Positions 35,110-43,995 of a stretch of DNA of 64,000 nt are shown piece by piece. Each line of letters begins with the position of its first letter. Within the stretch, counting starts at the first letter, position 1. The translations under genes were made by a program, and so were the position numbers. Source of the DNA: Mycolicibacterium confluentis (GTDB lineage: Bacteria > Actinomycetota > Actinomycetes > Mycobacteriales > Mycobacteriaceae); contig NZ_AP022612.1 of the NCBI RefSeq assembly GCF_010729895.1, positions 3,658,001 through 3,722,000 on the forward strand, read 5' to 3'. The notes under the pieces are model-generated. The model did no database searches. It saw only the letters and a list, made by a program, of their open reading frames with translations, and had not been told where the DNA came from.

Positions 35110-35379
35110 TCAGGCACTGAGTTCTTCGACCGTCTTCTTGGCGGTGACGAACTGTGTGAGATTGGCGATGGTGTCGAGGTTCTGCGGCACTGTCTCCGAC
35201 TCAGACACTTCGATGCCGAAATGCGACTCCAGGAACTCGATGAGCTCCAGGATCCCAGTCGAGTCGATCACGCCTCCCTCCATGAGGGAATCACCGTCCG
35301 CCGGCACCCTGCCGGTATCGCCGAAAAGATAGTTCGAAATTATGAACTGAACCACGTCGTCACGAACTTTTGTGTCCAC
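35110..35379 (-). CDS. Acyl carrier protein
   Basis: The 89-residue protein has an ACP fold pattern with the phosphopantetheine attachment Ser40 in VIDSTGILELIEFLESHFGIEVSESE. The GTG at 35379 is preceded by a strong TCGGAGGATAC ribosome binding site. It is separate from the fatty-acid ACP and near an AMP-ligase and an AcpS on the same strand, so it probably shuttles an activated acyl or aminoacyl group to the glycan. This resembles DltC or the ACPs of exosortase-associated loci. It may instead serve a short biosynthetic step for a precursor. Confidence 0.88.
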   Translation of the reverse strand: MDTKVRDDVVQFIISNYLFGDTGRVPADGDSLMEGGVIDSTGILELIEFLESHFGIEVSESETVPQNLDTIANLTQFVTAKKTVEELSA

Positions 35380-35519
35380 GTATCCTCCGATATTTTCTGA
35401 ACTGAATTATCGGGATGGTTCCCGATCGCGCCCTCCTGCCAGGCGTCAATCACGCCGGCATTTCAACTTCCCCCCGTAATTTCCCGATATAAACCACCCA
35501 CCAGCGCGGGCGGCGACTC

Positions 35520-37130
35520 CTAATAAGCGCCGCTTCGCGCGAGGACTGCCTTGAGCGTCTTCACGACGATCAGGAGATCACCGACCATCGACCAGTTGTC
35601 GACGTAGGACAGGTCCAACCGAACCGCATCAGTCCAAGACAGGTCGGATCTACCGCTGACCTGCCAGAGTCCAGTTATTCCCGGCTTGACCAACAGGCGT
35701 CTCAGCACCTCGCAGTCATACGCCTCGACCTCGCGGCGCAACGGCGGACGAGGCCCGACGACGCTCATGTCGCGACGCAGTACGTTGATGAACTGCGGCA
35801 GTTCGTCGAGGCTGAATCGCCGAAGGAACCGCCCGACTTGGGTGATTCTGGGATCGTTCTTCATCTTGAACAGAACCCCACCATCACTCTCGTTTTGAGC
35901 GATCAGGAGGTCCAACTGCTTGTCGGCATCCCGCACCATTGTGCGGAATTTCAGCATCGCGAAAGGCTGGCCGTCGATTCCGATCCGTTCAGCCGAATAG
36001 AACACCGGACCCCGACTTGTGAGCTTGACCGCGAGTGCGATCGCCAGCATCACTGGGGCTGCAACCGTCAGGACCGTGAGCGCAAAGAGCGCGTCGAAGG
36101 CGCGCTTCTCAAACCTTTTCGCCCCTCGATACTGCGGCTTTTCGATCTGCAACAGTGGAAGGCCGGCGATAGGCCGCATCGCCAACCTGGACAACGCCAC
36201 GTCCAAGACCCCGGTGCTGACCACCAGGTCAACGCCCATTGGCTCGAGATCCCATATGAGCCTTCGGATTCCGCGAACTCCGAAGCATTCGGTGCCCGCG
36301 ATTGCAACGGTGTCCGCATCGCACGTGCGGATGGCACCCAGCATGTCGGCCTCGTCCCCGATGATCGGGATCCGCTGACCATTGATCTCGAGATGCTCAC
36401 CGCGCGGCGGTCCATAGCCGGGCACTCCGATTCCGACCACGCGAAACCCGTCTGCGGGGTGACGTGTCATCTCCACCAGCAGGTCCGTGACGGCCTCGCG
36501 CTCACCGAATGCCAGGACCGCGGTCTGACACTCACCCGAGGACCGATGCCTTTCGATCCCCACGTGCCAAGCCCACCGAGACAAGAGCAGACCAACCGTG
36601 CCAACCGGCAGCGCAACCGCCAGATATCCGCGAGCGATATCCACGTTGACCAGCAGTGTCACCATGGCGATTGCCCCGAACGTGTAGAACGACGCCGTGA
36701 CCACCCGCCGGTACTCCTCGACACCTGTGCCGATCACACGCTGCGACCTGGTGTGAAAAGCCGACAGGGCAATCAACCAGGCCAGCGCGAAAAGCACCGA
36801 GAATGTGGGTACGTAGTAGCGCAGATACCCTGGCGGATCGAGTGTTTCGCCGAAGCGCAGCAGCTGCGCGAGGGTCACCGCAGTGCCGACGACGAAGAAG
36901 TCACTCACTGCGAGCTTGGCCCCGTAACGCCGCTGCCAGGTCCAGCGCCGGAACACCCCACTGGGCGTGTCCACCGCGTACTGCCGCGGCGCACCCGCAG
37001 TGGGCGACGACACCGCCGTGGTTACCCCAGGTGACAGCTGCACGGCAGACTTCCCCGCCATCACATCCGGCGATGGTTCCATTTCATCACCGAGTTCTTC
37101 CGTCGCCGTGGGGGTTCCACGGTCGTCCAT
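35520..37130 (-). CDS. Polyprenyl-phosphate hexose-1-phosphate transferase (WcaJ/WbaP type)
   Basis: This enzyme starts repeat-unit synthesis by moving a sugar-1-phosphate to polyprenyl phosphate. The 536-residue protein has about four N-terminal membrane segments, a CoA-binding-like middle domain, and a bacterial sugar transferase domain: KRAFDALFALTVLTVAAPVML, FYSAERIGIDGQPFAMLKFRTMVRDAD, RFLRRFSLDELPQFINVLRRDMSVVGPRPPLRREVE, KPGITGLWQVSGRSDLSW. The start is uncertain: ATG 37130 was chosen, but ATG 37085 and an upstream start at 37175 are possible. It is divergent from rmlA over a 727-base gap. Confidence 0.9.
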   Translation of the reverse strand: MDDRGTPTATEELGDEMEPSPDVMAGKSAVQLSPGVTTAVSSPTAGAPRQYAVDTPSGVFRRWTWQRRYGAKLAVSDFFVVGTAVTLAQLLRFGETLDPPGYLRYYVPTFSVLFALAWLIALSAFHTRSQRVIGTGVEEYRRVVTASFYTFGAIAMVTLLVNVDIARGYLAVALPVGTVGLLLSRWAWHVGIERHRSSGECQTAVLAFGEREAVTDLLVEMTRHPADGFRVVGIGVPGYGPPRGEHLEINGQRIPIIGDEADMLGAIRTCDADTVAIAGTECFGVRGIRRLIWDLEPMGVDLVVSTGVLDVALSRLAMRPIAGLPLLQIEKPQYRGAKRFEKRAFDALFALTVLTVAAPVMLAIALAVKLTSRGPVFYSAERIGIDGQPFAMLKFRTMVRDADKQLDLLIAQNESDGGVLFKMKNDPRITQVGRFLRRFSLDELPQFINVLRRDMSVVGPRPPLRREVEAYDCEVLRRLLVKPGITGLWQVSGRSDLSWTDAVRLDLSYVDNWSMVGDLLIVVKTLKAVLARSGAY

Positions 37131-37857
37131 CACATCGCACCGAGTTGCGCTGGCCGCGAGGAGCTGGCCTCGCACGCGCGATGGCCGACAGCGCCGTGTA
37201 CAACCACGTCTACATAAACGTTCAGCAGCATTTTCCGTCCCCCAACGGTATGACCCATACGTTCGCGCCTGTCCCCATTGAATGGCGCGCCGCCCCGGCT
37301 GGACATCTGGCTCGAATGCTCTGACATCCCCCGAGAGGGCTCGAACGTATCATCCAGGACTGACGCAATCAAGCAAATCTTTTCCGCGAGTTGCAAACGA
37401 CTCCACGTCGACCGTCGGCCATCGGGGTCGAAATTTGAGGCATTGTCGATACCTGCCTGGTAGAACGACTGCCTGGGATTCCAGGATAGCGGTCCCGACC
37501 GTTAATTGACATCCGGGCAACCTCCGCATTGTGCAAATGTTGGCAAGTTCAGCAAAGTTCATTTTTTTGTTCTTTTTGTTGGCAACGATGCGGAGCATTC
37601 GACGCGGTTCCCCACCACGCGGGCCGGCATTGCCCACTCAAGCAGGTGTGCCCCGCCTGCCGTGAGACGGTTGGGCTAACACGTTCGGCGCGGCGCGGCG
37701 CCGCCATCCATCCGCCTGAGGTGATCAGCGTGCGCTGTCGGCGATAGTGCAAAGTTGTTGCGCGCGCAATCATTTCGGTGGCCACCGACGCGCACGCCAC
37801 CGACCCCCCGGCGCTTCGCCGTTTGCCCCGACAACAGATCGCTGAGAGGATCAGCGA
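37131..37857. promoter_or_regulatory. Long AT-rich divergent intergenic region
   Basis: No convincing gene was found between the initiating transferase and rmlA. About 37,370-37,600 is markedly richer in A+T than the surroundings and holds a T-rich stretch (37,561-37,580) and two copies of TGTTGGCAA (near 37,539 and 37,577). A TTGACA at 37506-37511 lacks a good -10 box 17 bases on. A 12-base perfect palindrome TTGCGCGCGCAA lies at 37758-37769. The region probably holds promoters for both neighbours and may bind a xenogeneic silencer such as Lsr2. Confidence 0.5.
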
Positions 37858-38748
37858 ATGCGCGGGATCATCTTGGCCGGGGGGACCGGTTCTCGGCTGC
37901 ATCCGACCACCATGGGCGCCAGCAAGCAGCTTCTGCCGGTCTACGACAAACCGATGATCTACTACCCGCTTTCCACCCTGATGTTGGCGGGCATCCGCGA
38001 CATCCTGGTCATCACGACGCCGGCCGATGCGCCGTCATTCACCAGGCTGCTCGGTGACGGCTCGCAGTTCGGCATCTCAATCACCTACGAGGTTCAGCCC
38101 AGCCCCGATGGCATCGCGCAGGCCTTCCTCATCGGACGCTCGCATGTCGGCTCCGATTCGGTGTCTCTTGCACTGGGCGACAACATCTTTCATGGCCCAC
38201 AGCTGGGGTCCCAGTTGAACCGCTTCAACAATGTCAGCGGCGGCGGCGTGCTCGTGTACTGGGTCTCGGACCCGTCGGCCTACGGCGTGGTCGAGTTCGA
38301 CGAGTCGGGCCGGGCCATCTCGCTGGAGGAGAAGCCTGAGAGTCCGCGCTCGCACTACGCCGTCACGGGCCTGTACTTCTATGACAACGACGTGGTCGAC
38401 ATAGCGGCCGGGCTGCGCCCCTCCGACCGCGGCGAACTGGAGATCACCGACGTCAACAGCGCATACTTGGAACGCGGGGATCTCACGGTGGAAGTGCTGC
38501 CCCGCGGTACCGCGTGGCTGGACACCGGCACCTTCGATTCCATGCTGGATGCAAGCAATTACGTTCGGACCGTCGAGCAGCGTCAGGGACTCAAGATCGG
38601 GGCGCCCGAGGAGGTCGCCTGGCGGCTCGGCTACATCACCGATGACCAGCTGCGCGACCGTGCCGAACGGCTGATCAAGTCCGGCTATGGCGGATACCTC
38701 CTGGGGTTGTTGACGGGACCGGATCAGCCTTCGCTGTCGCGATCCTGA
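37858..38748 (+). CDS. rmlA: Glucose-1-phosphate thymidylyltransferase
   Basis: RmlA makes dTDP-glucose from glucose-1-phosphate and dTTP, the first step to dTDP-rhamnose. The 296-residue protein is close to family consensus: [72 protein letters not shown] and [20 protein letters not shown] precedes the ATG. It could be the genome's only rmlA or a second copy for locus 1. Immediately downstream on the other strand is a broken rmlB. Confidence 0.95.
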   Translation: MRGIILAGGTGSRLHPTTMGASKQLLPVYDKPMIYYPLSTLMLAGIRDILVITTPADAPSFTRLLGDGSQFGISITYEVQPSPDGIAQAFLIGRSHVGSDSVSLALGDNIFHGPQLGSQLNRFNNVSGGGVLVYWVSDPSAYGVVEFDESGRAISLEEKPESPRSHYAVTGLYFYDNDVVDIAAGLRPSDRGELEITDVNSAYLERGDLTVEVLPRGTAWLDTGTFDSMLDASNYVRTVEQRQGLKIGAPEEVAWRLGYITDDQLRDRAERLIKSGYGGYLLGLLTGPDQPSLSRS

Positions 38749-38751
38749 CGT

Positions 38752-39020
38752 CGAGTCGACGGTGGCCCGCAACGCATCGTCGACGTCGGCGTGTTCTGGT
38801 CTCCACCCCAGTTGGTCCCGCAGTGCACCGGGATCGATTGGCTACCGCAGGTCGTGACCCGGCCGGTCCGCGACATGGTCAGGAACGCACCCACGCACTA
38901 TCAAGTTCCAGGTCCCCGTACACCTCGTCCGTGGAGATATGGGAACGTGTCGGCCAGTGCAAAGTCGAGGTGGCTCTCGTCCGCGAAGTGCACGACGGCG
39001 TCCGTCACCGGCAGCCGCAT
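38752..39020 (-). pseudogene. rmlB: rmlB remnant (dTDP-glucose 4,6-dehydratase), multiply deleted
   Basis: Pieces of RmlB can be read in order on the minus strand: MRLPVT joined directly to DAVVHFADESHLDFALADT, then in another frame HISTDEVYGDLELD, then DHVADRPGHDLR, an in-frame TAG where a Tyr codon is expected, and PIDPGALRDQLGWRPEHADVDDALRATVD. Intact RmlB is about 330 residues; only about 90 are represented here. At least three internal deletions, a frameshift and a stop make it non-functional. A working rmlB must lie elsewhere if dTDP-rhamnose is made. Confidence 0.82.
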
Positions 39021-39094
39021 TTCGCGGGCCTCCCGAGCGCACATGGTTTCCTGCCGCCGGAAAGCGGGGAACCTCTGACAAGACCTCACATTAC

Positions 39095-39110
39095 TGTGAC
39101 ATAATTCACA
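39095..39110. promoter_or_regulatory. CRP-type operator TGTGA-N6-TCACA
   Basis: TGTGACATAATTCACA matches perfectly the TGTGA-N6-TCACA consensus of CRP proteins, including mycobacterial Crp (Rv3676). It lies 37 bases before the ATG of the small membrane protein at 39148 and 75 bases before the remains of rmlB on the other strand. A regulatory role for the small membrane protein is inferred. Confidence 0.6.
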
Positions 39111-39147
39111 ACGCCGATGCGAGGAGCGTCCAAGGCCAGGGGGAACC

Positions 39148-39492
39148 ATGTCCACCGTCGTGTGCGCGCTCGCCGTCGCCGTCCTGGCGGGATGGCATCT
39201 CCGGACCCGCCGCCACCCGGGTTGGCGCCTGTCGCGCGACGGCCGGTTCTACATCGTCCTGGGCTACCCGATGCTGATGATTGGCCTTTACTGGCTGATC
39301 ATGGCGCCCACCATGACCGGGTGGCAGTCAGTGTTGGGCGACGCTTGGGCATTCGCGGCCATGGTCACGTTTGTGTACGGGTTCGCACACTTGCAGACCA
39401 CCGTGGAACGGCGTAACGCCGCGGGGCAGAGTCTGGAATCAATCGCCACAGAACCACAGCACGCCGCGCCTCAGCGTCCCGACGTCCGCTGA
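39148..39492 (+). CDS. Small membrane protein of unknown function
   Basis: The 114-residue protein has three hydrophobic stretches: about 2-16 (STVVCALAVAVLAGW), 34-52 (FYIVLGYPMLMIGLYWLIM) and 65-80 (AWAFAAMVTFVYGFAH). A hydrophilic C-terminus follows. I do not recognise a family. It stands alone between the rmlB remnant and fadE25 and converges on fadE25 with 11 bases between. A perfect CRP-type site upstream suggests control by carbon or energy status. Confidence 0.65.
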   Translation: MSTVVCALAVAVLAGWHLRTRRHPGWRLSRDGRFYIVLGYPMLMIGLYWLIMAPTMTGWQSVLGDAWAFAAMVTFVYGFAHLQTTVERRNAAGQSLESIATEPQHAAPQRPDVR

Positions 39493-39503
39493 GCACGCAC
39501 CAG

Positions 39504-40673
39504 TCAGCGTAGGAGGGCGCGGCTCATGACCACGCGCTGAATCTGGTTGGTGCCCTCGTAGATCTGGGTGATCTTGGCATCGCGCATCATCCGCTCGACC
39601 GGGAAGTCGACGGTGTAGCCCGCGCCGCCGAACAGCTGCACCGCGTCGGTCGTGACCTCCATCGCGACGTCGGAGGCCAGGCATTTGCTCGCGGCGGAGA
39701 TGAATCCCAGATTGTGCTCGCCACGCTCGGCGCGGGCCGCTGCGTGGTAGACCATCAGGCGCGCCGACTCGACCTTCATCGCCATGTCGGCGAGCATGAA
39801 CTGCACCGCCTGGAAGCTGCTGATGCTGTTGCCGAACTGCTTGCGGTCCTTGGTGTATGCGATCGCCGCATCCAGCGCTCCCTGCGCGATGCCGACGGCC
39901 TGCGCGCCGATCGTCGGGCGGGTGTGGTCGAGCGTCGCCAGCGCGGTCTTGAAGCCCGTGCCCGGGTCACCGATGATGCGATTGCCCGGAATGCGGCAGT
40001 TCTCGAAGTACAACTCGGTGGTCGGTGACCCCTTGATACCCAGCTTGCGCTCCTTGGGCCCGACGGTGAAGCCCTCGTCATCCTTGTGGACCATGAACGC
40101 GGAGATCCCGTTGGCGCCCTTGTCCGGATCGGTGACCGCCATGACCGTGTACCAGCTGGACTTGCCGCCGTTGGTGATCCAGCACTTGGCGCCGTTGAGG
40201 ATCCAGCCGTCACCGTCGGCCTTGGCGCGCGTGCGCATGCCGGCCGCGTCACTGCCGGCCTCGCGCTCGGACAGCGCGTAGGAGGCCATCGCCTCACCGG
40301 AGGCCAGCTGCGGCAGCACCTGCTTCTTCAGTTCGTCGGAGCCGCGCAGGATCAGGCCCATGGTGCCGAGCTTGTTGACCGCGGGGATCAGGGACGCCGA
40401 CGTGTCAACCCGCGCGACCTCCTCGATGACGATGCACGCCGCGACCGAGTCCGCGCCCTGACCGCCGTACTCCTCGGGGACATGGACGGCGTTGAAACCC
40501 GAGGCGTTCAGCGCCTGCAGGGCCTCCTCAGGAAACCGGGCGTTCTCGTCGACATCGGCTGCGTGCGGAGCGATCTCCTTCTCCGCGAGTGCGCGGATCG
40601 CGGCGCGCAACTCCTGGTGTTCCTCGGGAAGTTGAAACAGATCGAATGACGGATTTCCGCCCCATGCAGCCAT
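39504..40673 (-). CDS. fadE25: Acyl-CoA dehydrogenase FadE25-type
   Basis: This FAD enzyme introduces a trans-2 double bond in acyl-CoA. The 389-residue protein is of family length and has the signatures YALSEREAGSDAAGM, CWITNGGKSSWYTVMA, FENCRIPGNRIIGDPG and the C-terminal QLFGGAGYTVDFPVERMMRDAKITQIYEGTNQIQRVVM with the catalytic Glu. An AAGGAG ribosome binding site lies 6 bases before the ATG. It corresponds to Rv3274c, upstream of purE and purK in M. tuberculosis, and the same order is kept here. Confidence 0.93.
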   Translation of the reverse strand: MAAWGGNPSFDLFQLPEEHQELRAAIRALAEKEIAPHAADVDENARFPEEALQALNASGFNAVHVPEEYGGQGADSVAACIVIEEVARVDTSASLIPAVNKLGTMGLILRGSDELKKQVLPQLASGEAMASYALSEREAGSDAAGMRTRAKADGDGWILNGAKCWITNGGKSSWYTVMAVTDPDKGANGISAFMVHKDDEGFTVGPKERKLGIKGSPTTELYFENCRIPGNRIIGDPGTGFKTALATLDHTRPTIGAQAVGIAQGALDAAIAYTKDRKQFGNSISSFQAVQFMLADMAMKVESARLMVYHAAARAERGEHNLGFISAASKCLASDVAMEVTTDAVQLFGGAGYTVDFPVERMMRDAKITQIYEGTNQIQRVVMSRALLR

Positions 40674-41019
40674 GATGAACTCCTTAATACCAGCGGGTAA
40701 CTTTACTCGCCCGCCTCTTGGAAGACCATTTCCGCTGCTCAGCGAAGACTCTCAGAGCCCCGCCAGCGTTGGTGTGGTCGGCAGCGGAGATTGTGGAGTA
40801 GTTTGCTGCAAATGCAGGCTTTCGTTTTGTCGACCGCATTCCGGCACCGGGCCGTCTGCGACTGCGGGTGGAGCGGAAAGCGTCGTTGGCTCCGCGGAAG
40901 CGCAGTGCTTGACGCGAGCCTGCACGGAGGAGAGACCGGGCACCCGCCGACAAGCACTCCGCTGCCGCAGAATTGCCACACCGACGCCGAGACGTCGCAG
41001 TCGCCATCCTGATCCGGGT
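40674..41019. other. Intergenic region between purE and fadE25
   Basis: These 346 bases hold the fadE25 ribosome binding site next to its start and probably its promoter. I see no RNA gene, repeat or terminator hairpin. The overlapping reading frames have no recognisable content. Confidence 0.5.
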
Positions 41020-41541
41020 CTAGTCACCACCGAGGAGACGCGCCCGCAACGCCGCGTCCTTGTCCAGCACCATGGCCTCGAGATCGGCCTGAAACTTCGT
41101 CATCTTCGCGCGCAACGTCGTGTCGCTGGCACCGAGAATCCGCACCGCGAGCAGACCCGCGTTCCGCGCGCCGCCGATGGACACGGTGGCGACCGGAACC
41201 CCGGCAGGCATCTGCACGATGGACAGCAGTGAGTCCAGTCCGTCGAGGCGTGCCAGCGGCACGGGGACTCCGATCACCGGGAGCGGCGTCGCCGACGCCA
41301 CCATTCCCGGCAGATGCGCGGCCCCGCCCGCACCGGCGATGATCACCTCGATGCCACGATCGGCCGCGGTGTTGGCGTAGTCCAGCATCCGGCCCGGCGT
41401 ACGGTGCGCGGAGACCACTCCGACCTCGAACGGCACCTCGAACTCCGCGAGCGCCTCGGCCGCATCGGCCATGACAGACCAGTCGCTGTCGCTGCCCATG
41501 ATGAGCCCGACTCGGGGGTTAGTCGCCATTGGTGTTCCCAT
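41020..41541 (-). CDS. purE: N5-carboxyaminoimidazole ribonucleotide mutase
   Basis: PurE rearranges N5-CAIR to CAIR in purine synthesis. The 173-residue protein has the class I PurE signatures [37 protein letters not shown] and [26 protein letters not shown]. Two in-frame ATG codons (41541 and 41529) are possible; neither has a strong ribosome binding site. It overlaps the 3' end of purK, its upstream partner that makes N5-CAIR, so the pair is coupled. Homologue of Rv3275c. Confidence 0.94.
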   Translation of the reverse strand: MGTPMATNPRVGLIMGSDSDWSVMADAAEALAEFEVPFEVGVVSAHRTPGRMLDYANTAADRGIEVIIAGAGGAAHLPGMVASATPLPVIGVPVPLARLDGLDSLLSIVQMPAGVPVATVSIGGARNAGLLAVRILGASDTTLRAKMTKFQADLEAMVLDKDAALRARLLGGD

Positions 41542-42757
41542 GTTCGTTCCAGTTGTCGGTCCATTGCGCATGCGAGAGCCAGTGCGATGCCCGGTTCGCG
41601 CGTTCGCGCACCGAGGCGACGTCCTCGCCCGGCTTGCCGACAAGATTGACATGGCCCAACTTGCGGCCCGGACGCTCCCCCTTGCCGTACATGTGGACCT
41701 TCGCGTCGGGCATGCGCGCGAACAGGTGATGGATTCGTTCGTCGACGCTCATCGTCGGCGTCTCCGGGGCGCCGAGGACGTTCGACATCACCGTCAGCGC
41801 GGCGCGCGCCGACGTCTCCCCCAACGGGTAATCGAGCACGGCGCGCAGGTGCTGCTCGAACTGGCTGGTCACGGCGCCGTCCATGGTCCAGTGCCCGGAG
41901 TTGTGCGGGCGCATCGCCAGTTCGTTGATCAGGATGTCGCCGTCGGCCGTCTCGAACAGTTCGACGGCCATGACGCCGACAACACCGAGTTGGTCGGCCA
42001 GGCGCAGGCCGAGCTGCTGGGCCGCGGCGGCCACCTTGTCGGACAGGTCCTGCGCAGGCGCGATGACCTCGACGCAGATCCCGTCGCGCTGCACGGTCTG
42101 CACGATCGGCCACGCCGAGCCCTGCCCGAACGCCGAGCGCGCCACCAGTGCGGACAGCTCACGGCGCATGCTCACCCGTTCCTCGATCAGGATCGGCACA
42201 CCGTCGGCGAGGTAACGCGCGGCCACGTCACGGGCCTGGTCAGGTGTGTCGAGAAGCACCACCCCGCGGCCGTCATAGCCACCGCGAATGGTCTTGATGA
42301 CCGCGGCACCGCCGACCTCGCTGCTGAACGCGGCCGCCTCATCGGCGTTGCTGACCTCGGCGAAGCGCGGAACCGGAGCCCCCAGGTCGGAGAGTCGGCG
42401 GCGCATCACGAGCTTGTCCTGCGCGTGCACGAGCGCCTCGGGCGGCGGGGAAACGGTCGCGCCCTCGGCGACCAGCTTGTCCAGGTGCTCAGTGGGGACG
42501 TGTTCATGGTCGAAGGTGATGACGGTGGCACCCTGGGCCACCTTGCGAAGGGCGTCGTAGTCGGTGTGCGAACCCAGCACCACGTCGGGACTGACCTGTG
42601 CGGCGGGATCGGCGGGGTCGACGGCGAGGACCCGCAGGGTCTGGCCGAGCGCGATCGCAGCCTGGTGGGTCATCCGGGCCAACTGGCCGCCGCCGATCAT
42701 GGCGACGACCGGAGTGGACGAAGAATGGGTTTCAGAAGCTCGTGGCACGTCAACCAT
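41519..42757 (-). CDS. purK: N5-carboxyaminoimidazole ribonucleotide synthase
   Basis: PurK is an ATP-grasp enzyme that carboxylates AIR to N5-CAIR with bicarbonate and ATP. The 412-residue protein has [90 protein letters not shown] and [17 protein letters not shown]. The ATG at 42757 fits the family N-terminus after a short polar extension. It is divergent from the GtrA gene and overlaps purE. Homologue of Rv3276c. Confidence 0.94.
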   Translation of the reverse strand: MVDVPRASETHSSSTPVVAMIGGGQLARMTHQAAIALGQTLRVLAVDPADPAAQVSPDVVLGSHTDYDALRKVAQGATVITFDHEHVPTEHLDKLVAEGATVSPPPEALVHAQDKLVMRRRLSDLGAPVPRFAEVSNADEAAAFSSEVGGAAVIKTIRGGYDGRGVVLLDTPDQARDVAARYLADGVPILIEERVSMRRELSALVARSAFGQGSAWPIVQTVQRDGICVEVIAPAQDLSDKVAAAAQQLGLRLADQLGVVGVMAVELFETADGDILINELAMRPHNSGHWTMDGAVTSQFEQHLRAVLDYPLGETSARAALTVMSNVLGAPETPTMSVDERIHHLFARMPDAKVHMYGKGERPGRKLGHVNLVGKPGEDVASVRERANRASHWLSHAQWTDNWNEHGNTNGD

Positions 42758-42810
42758 GGTGGCATGACCTGCGCCGTAACCACGATTCCGCACCAGCCTG
42801 CGTGCTTCCG

Positions 42811-42816
42811 TACACT
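42811..42816 (+). promoter_or_regulatory. -10 box of a leaderless promoter for the GtrA-like gene
   Basis: TACACT is followed by 8 bases and the GTG at 42825. No ribosome binding site is visible in the 67-base divergent gap with purK. Confidence 0.45.
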
Positions 42817-42824
42817 GGCTTATC

Positions 42825-43496
42825 GTGTCCTTTGCTGATGCCACGATCGCCCGCCTGCCGAGGCTGATCCGGCCGTTCGCCGAACGGCATCACGAGCTGA
42901 TCAAGTTCGCGATCGTCGGTGCGACCACTTTCGTGATCGACTCGGCGATCTTCTACACGCTCAAGCTGACCATCCTGGAGCCCAAGCCGGTCACGGCCAA
43001 GATCATTGCGGGCGTGGTCGCGGTGATCGCGTCCTACATCCTGAACCGGGAATGGAGCTTCCGGGACCGCGGCGGCCGGGAACGACATCACGAGGCGCTG
43101 CTGTTCTTCGGAGTCAGCGGTGTCGGCGTGTTGTTGGCCATGGCGCCGCTGTACTTCTCCAGCTACGTGCTGGGGTTGCGGGTGCCCGAGGTGTCGCTGG
43201 CCACCGAGAACATTGCTGACTTCATCTCGGCCTACATCATCGGCAACCTGCTGCAGATGGCCTTCCGGTTCTGGGCGTTCCGTCGTTTTGTCTTCCCCGA
43301 CGAATTCGCGCGCGACCCGGAGAAGGCACTCGAGTCGACGCTGACCGGTGGTGGCCTCGCCGAAGCTCTCGAAGACGAGTACGAGACCCGGCACGGCGAC
43401 TCCGACGGCGTCGTGACGCCGCTGCGCCGAAGCCGGCGCAGACGCGCTCGTCAGCTGGGCGACTCTTCGGATCCGAGGGTGTCGAAGACTTCGTGA
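42825..43496 (+). CDS. GtrA family membrane protein
   Basis: GtrA-family proteins are four-helix membrane proteins that are thought to move polyprenyl-linked sugars across the membrane. The 223-residue protein has segments at about 26-47 (LIKFAIVGATTFVIDSAIFYTL), 58-75, 88-110 and 128-150, with NREWSFRDRGG between the second and third, followed by a charged C-terminal tail. It is the Rv3277 homologue. The 3' end overlaps the convergent PH-domain gene by 46 bases. Confidence 0.88.
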   Translation: MSFADATIARLPRLIRPFAERHHELIKFAIVGATTFVIDSAIFYTLKLTILEPKPVTAKIIAGVVAVIASYILNREWSFRDRGGRERHHEALLFFGVSGVGVLLAMAPLYFSSYVLGLRVPEVSLATENIADFISAYIIGNLLQMAFRFWAFRRFVFPDEFARDPEKALESTLTGGGLAEALEDEYETRHGDSDGVVTPLRRSRRRRARQLGDSSDPRVSKTS

Positions 43497-43969
43497 TAGA
43501 GCAGGGCGTGCACCTGCTCCACTCGGGGGATGTCGTAGAACTCCAGCGGATCCTGGCTGGCTGACTCGATGATCAGCGTGCCGGTGCGCAGCATGCGATC
43601 GAGCAGCCCGTGTCGGAACTCCACGCTGTTGACCCGAGCCAGCGGGATATCGATTCCGCTGCGCGTCAGCAGGCCGTGCCGAAACATCACGCGACGGTCG
43701 GTGATCACAAAGTGAGTGGTCCGCCACGTGAGGAACGGCCACACGGACAGCCATCCGACAATCACGAGCCAGATCGCCAGGATCACCAGCGAGACCACCA
43801 GCTTGGCCGTGGGATCCCACTCCAGTGAATTGACGTAGGCCGCCCCGAACGACGCCAGAGCGGTCATCACCAGCAGCACCAGAACCGGACCGATCAGCCG
43901 CTTCCAATGCGGATGCCGGTGCAGCACCACCTGCTCATCCGCGGCGAGGACGTTGTCCGGATATCCCAC
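43451..43969 (-). CDS. PH-domain membrane protein (Rv3278c-like)
   Basis: The 172-residue protein has two adjacent membrane segments (about 25-47 and 56-78) and then a bacterial PH (YdbT/DUF304) domain: WRTTHFVITDRRVMFRHGLLTRSGIDIPLARVNSVEFRHGLLDRMLRTGTLIIESASQDPLEFYDIP. The function is unknown. The GTG at 43969 follows a TAGACT box by 6 bases. It corresponds to Rv3278c, which in M. tuberculosis is followed by birA and accD5; here locus 2 follows. Confidence 0.88.
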   Translation of the reverse strand: MGYPDNVLAADEQVVLHRHPHWKRLIGPVLVLLVMTALASFGAAYVNSLEWDPTAKLVVSLVILAIWLVIVGWLSVWPFLTWRTTHFVITDRRVMFRHGLLTRSGIDIPLARVNSVEFRHGLLDRMLRTGTLIIESASQDPLEFYDIPRVEQVHALLYHEVFDTLGSEESPS

Positions 43970-43975
43970 GTGGGG

Positions 43976-43981
43976 AGTCTA
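43976..43981 (-). promoter_or_regulatory. -10 box of a leaderless promoter for the PH-domain gene
   Basis: On the minus strand TAGACT is followed by 6 bases and the GTG at 43969. No ribosome binding site is present. Confidence 0.4.
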
Positions 43982-43995
43982 GCCAGAGTGCGGCC

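Noticed and set aside
37506-37511. TTGACA as a -35 element of a promoter for rmlA
   Set aside because: At 16-18 bases downstream no TANNNT box is present, so the promoter cannot be supported.
37758-37769. Palindrome TTGCGCGCGCAA upstream of rmlA as an operator
   Set aside because: A 12-base GC-alternating palindrome is expected fairly often in such DNA, and there is no second copy; mentioned only in the intergenic entry.
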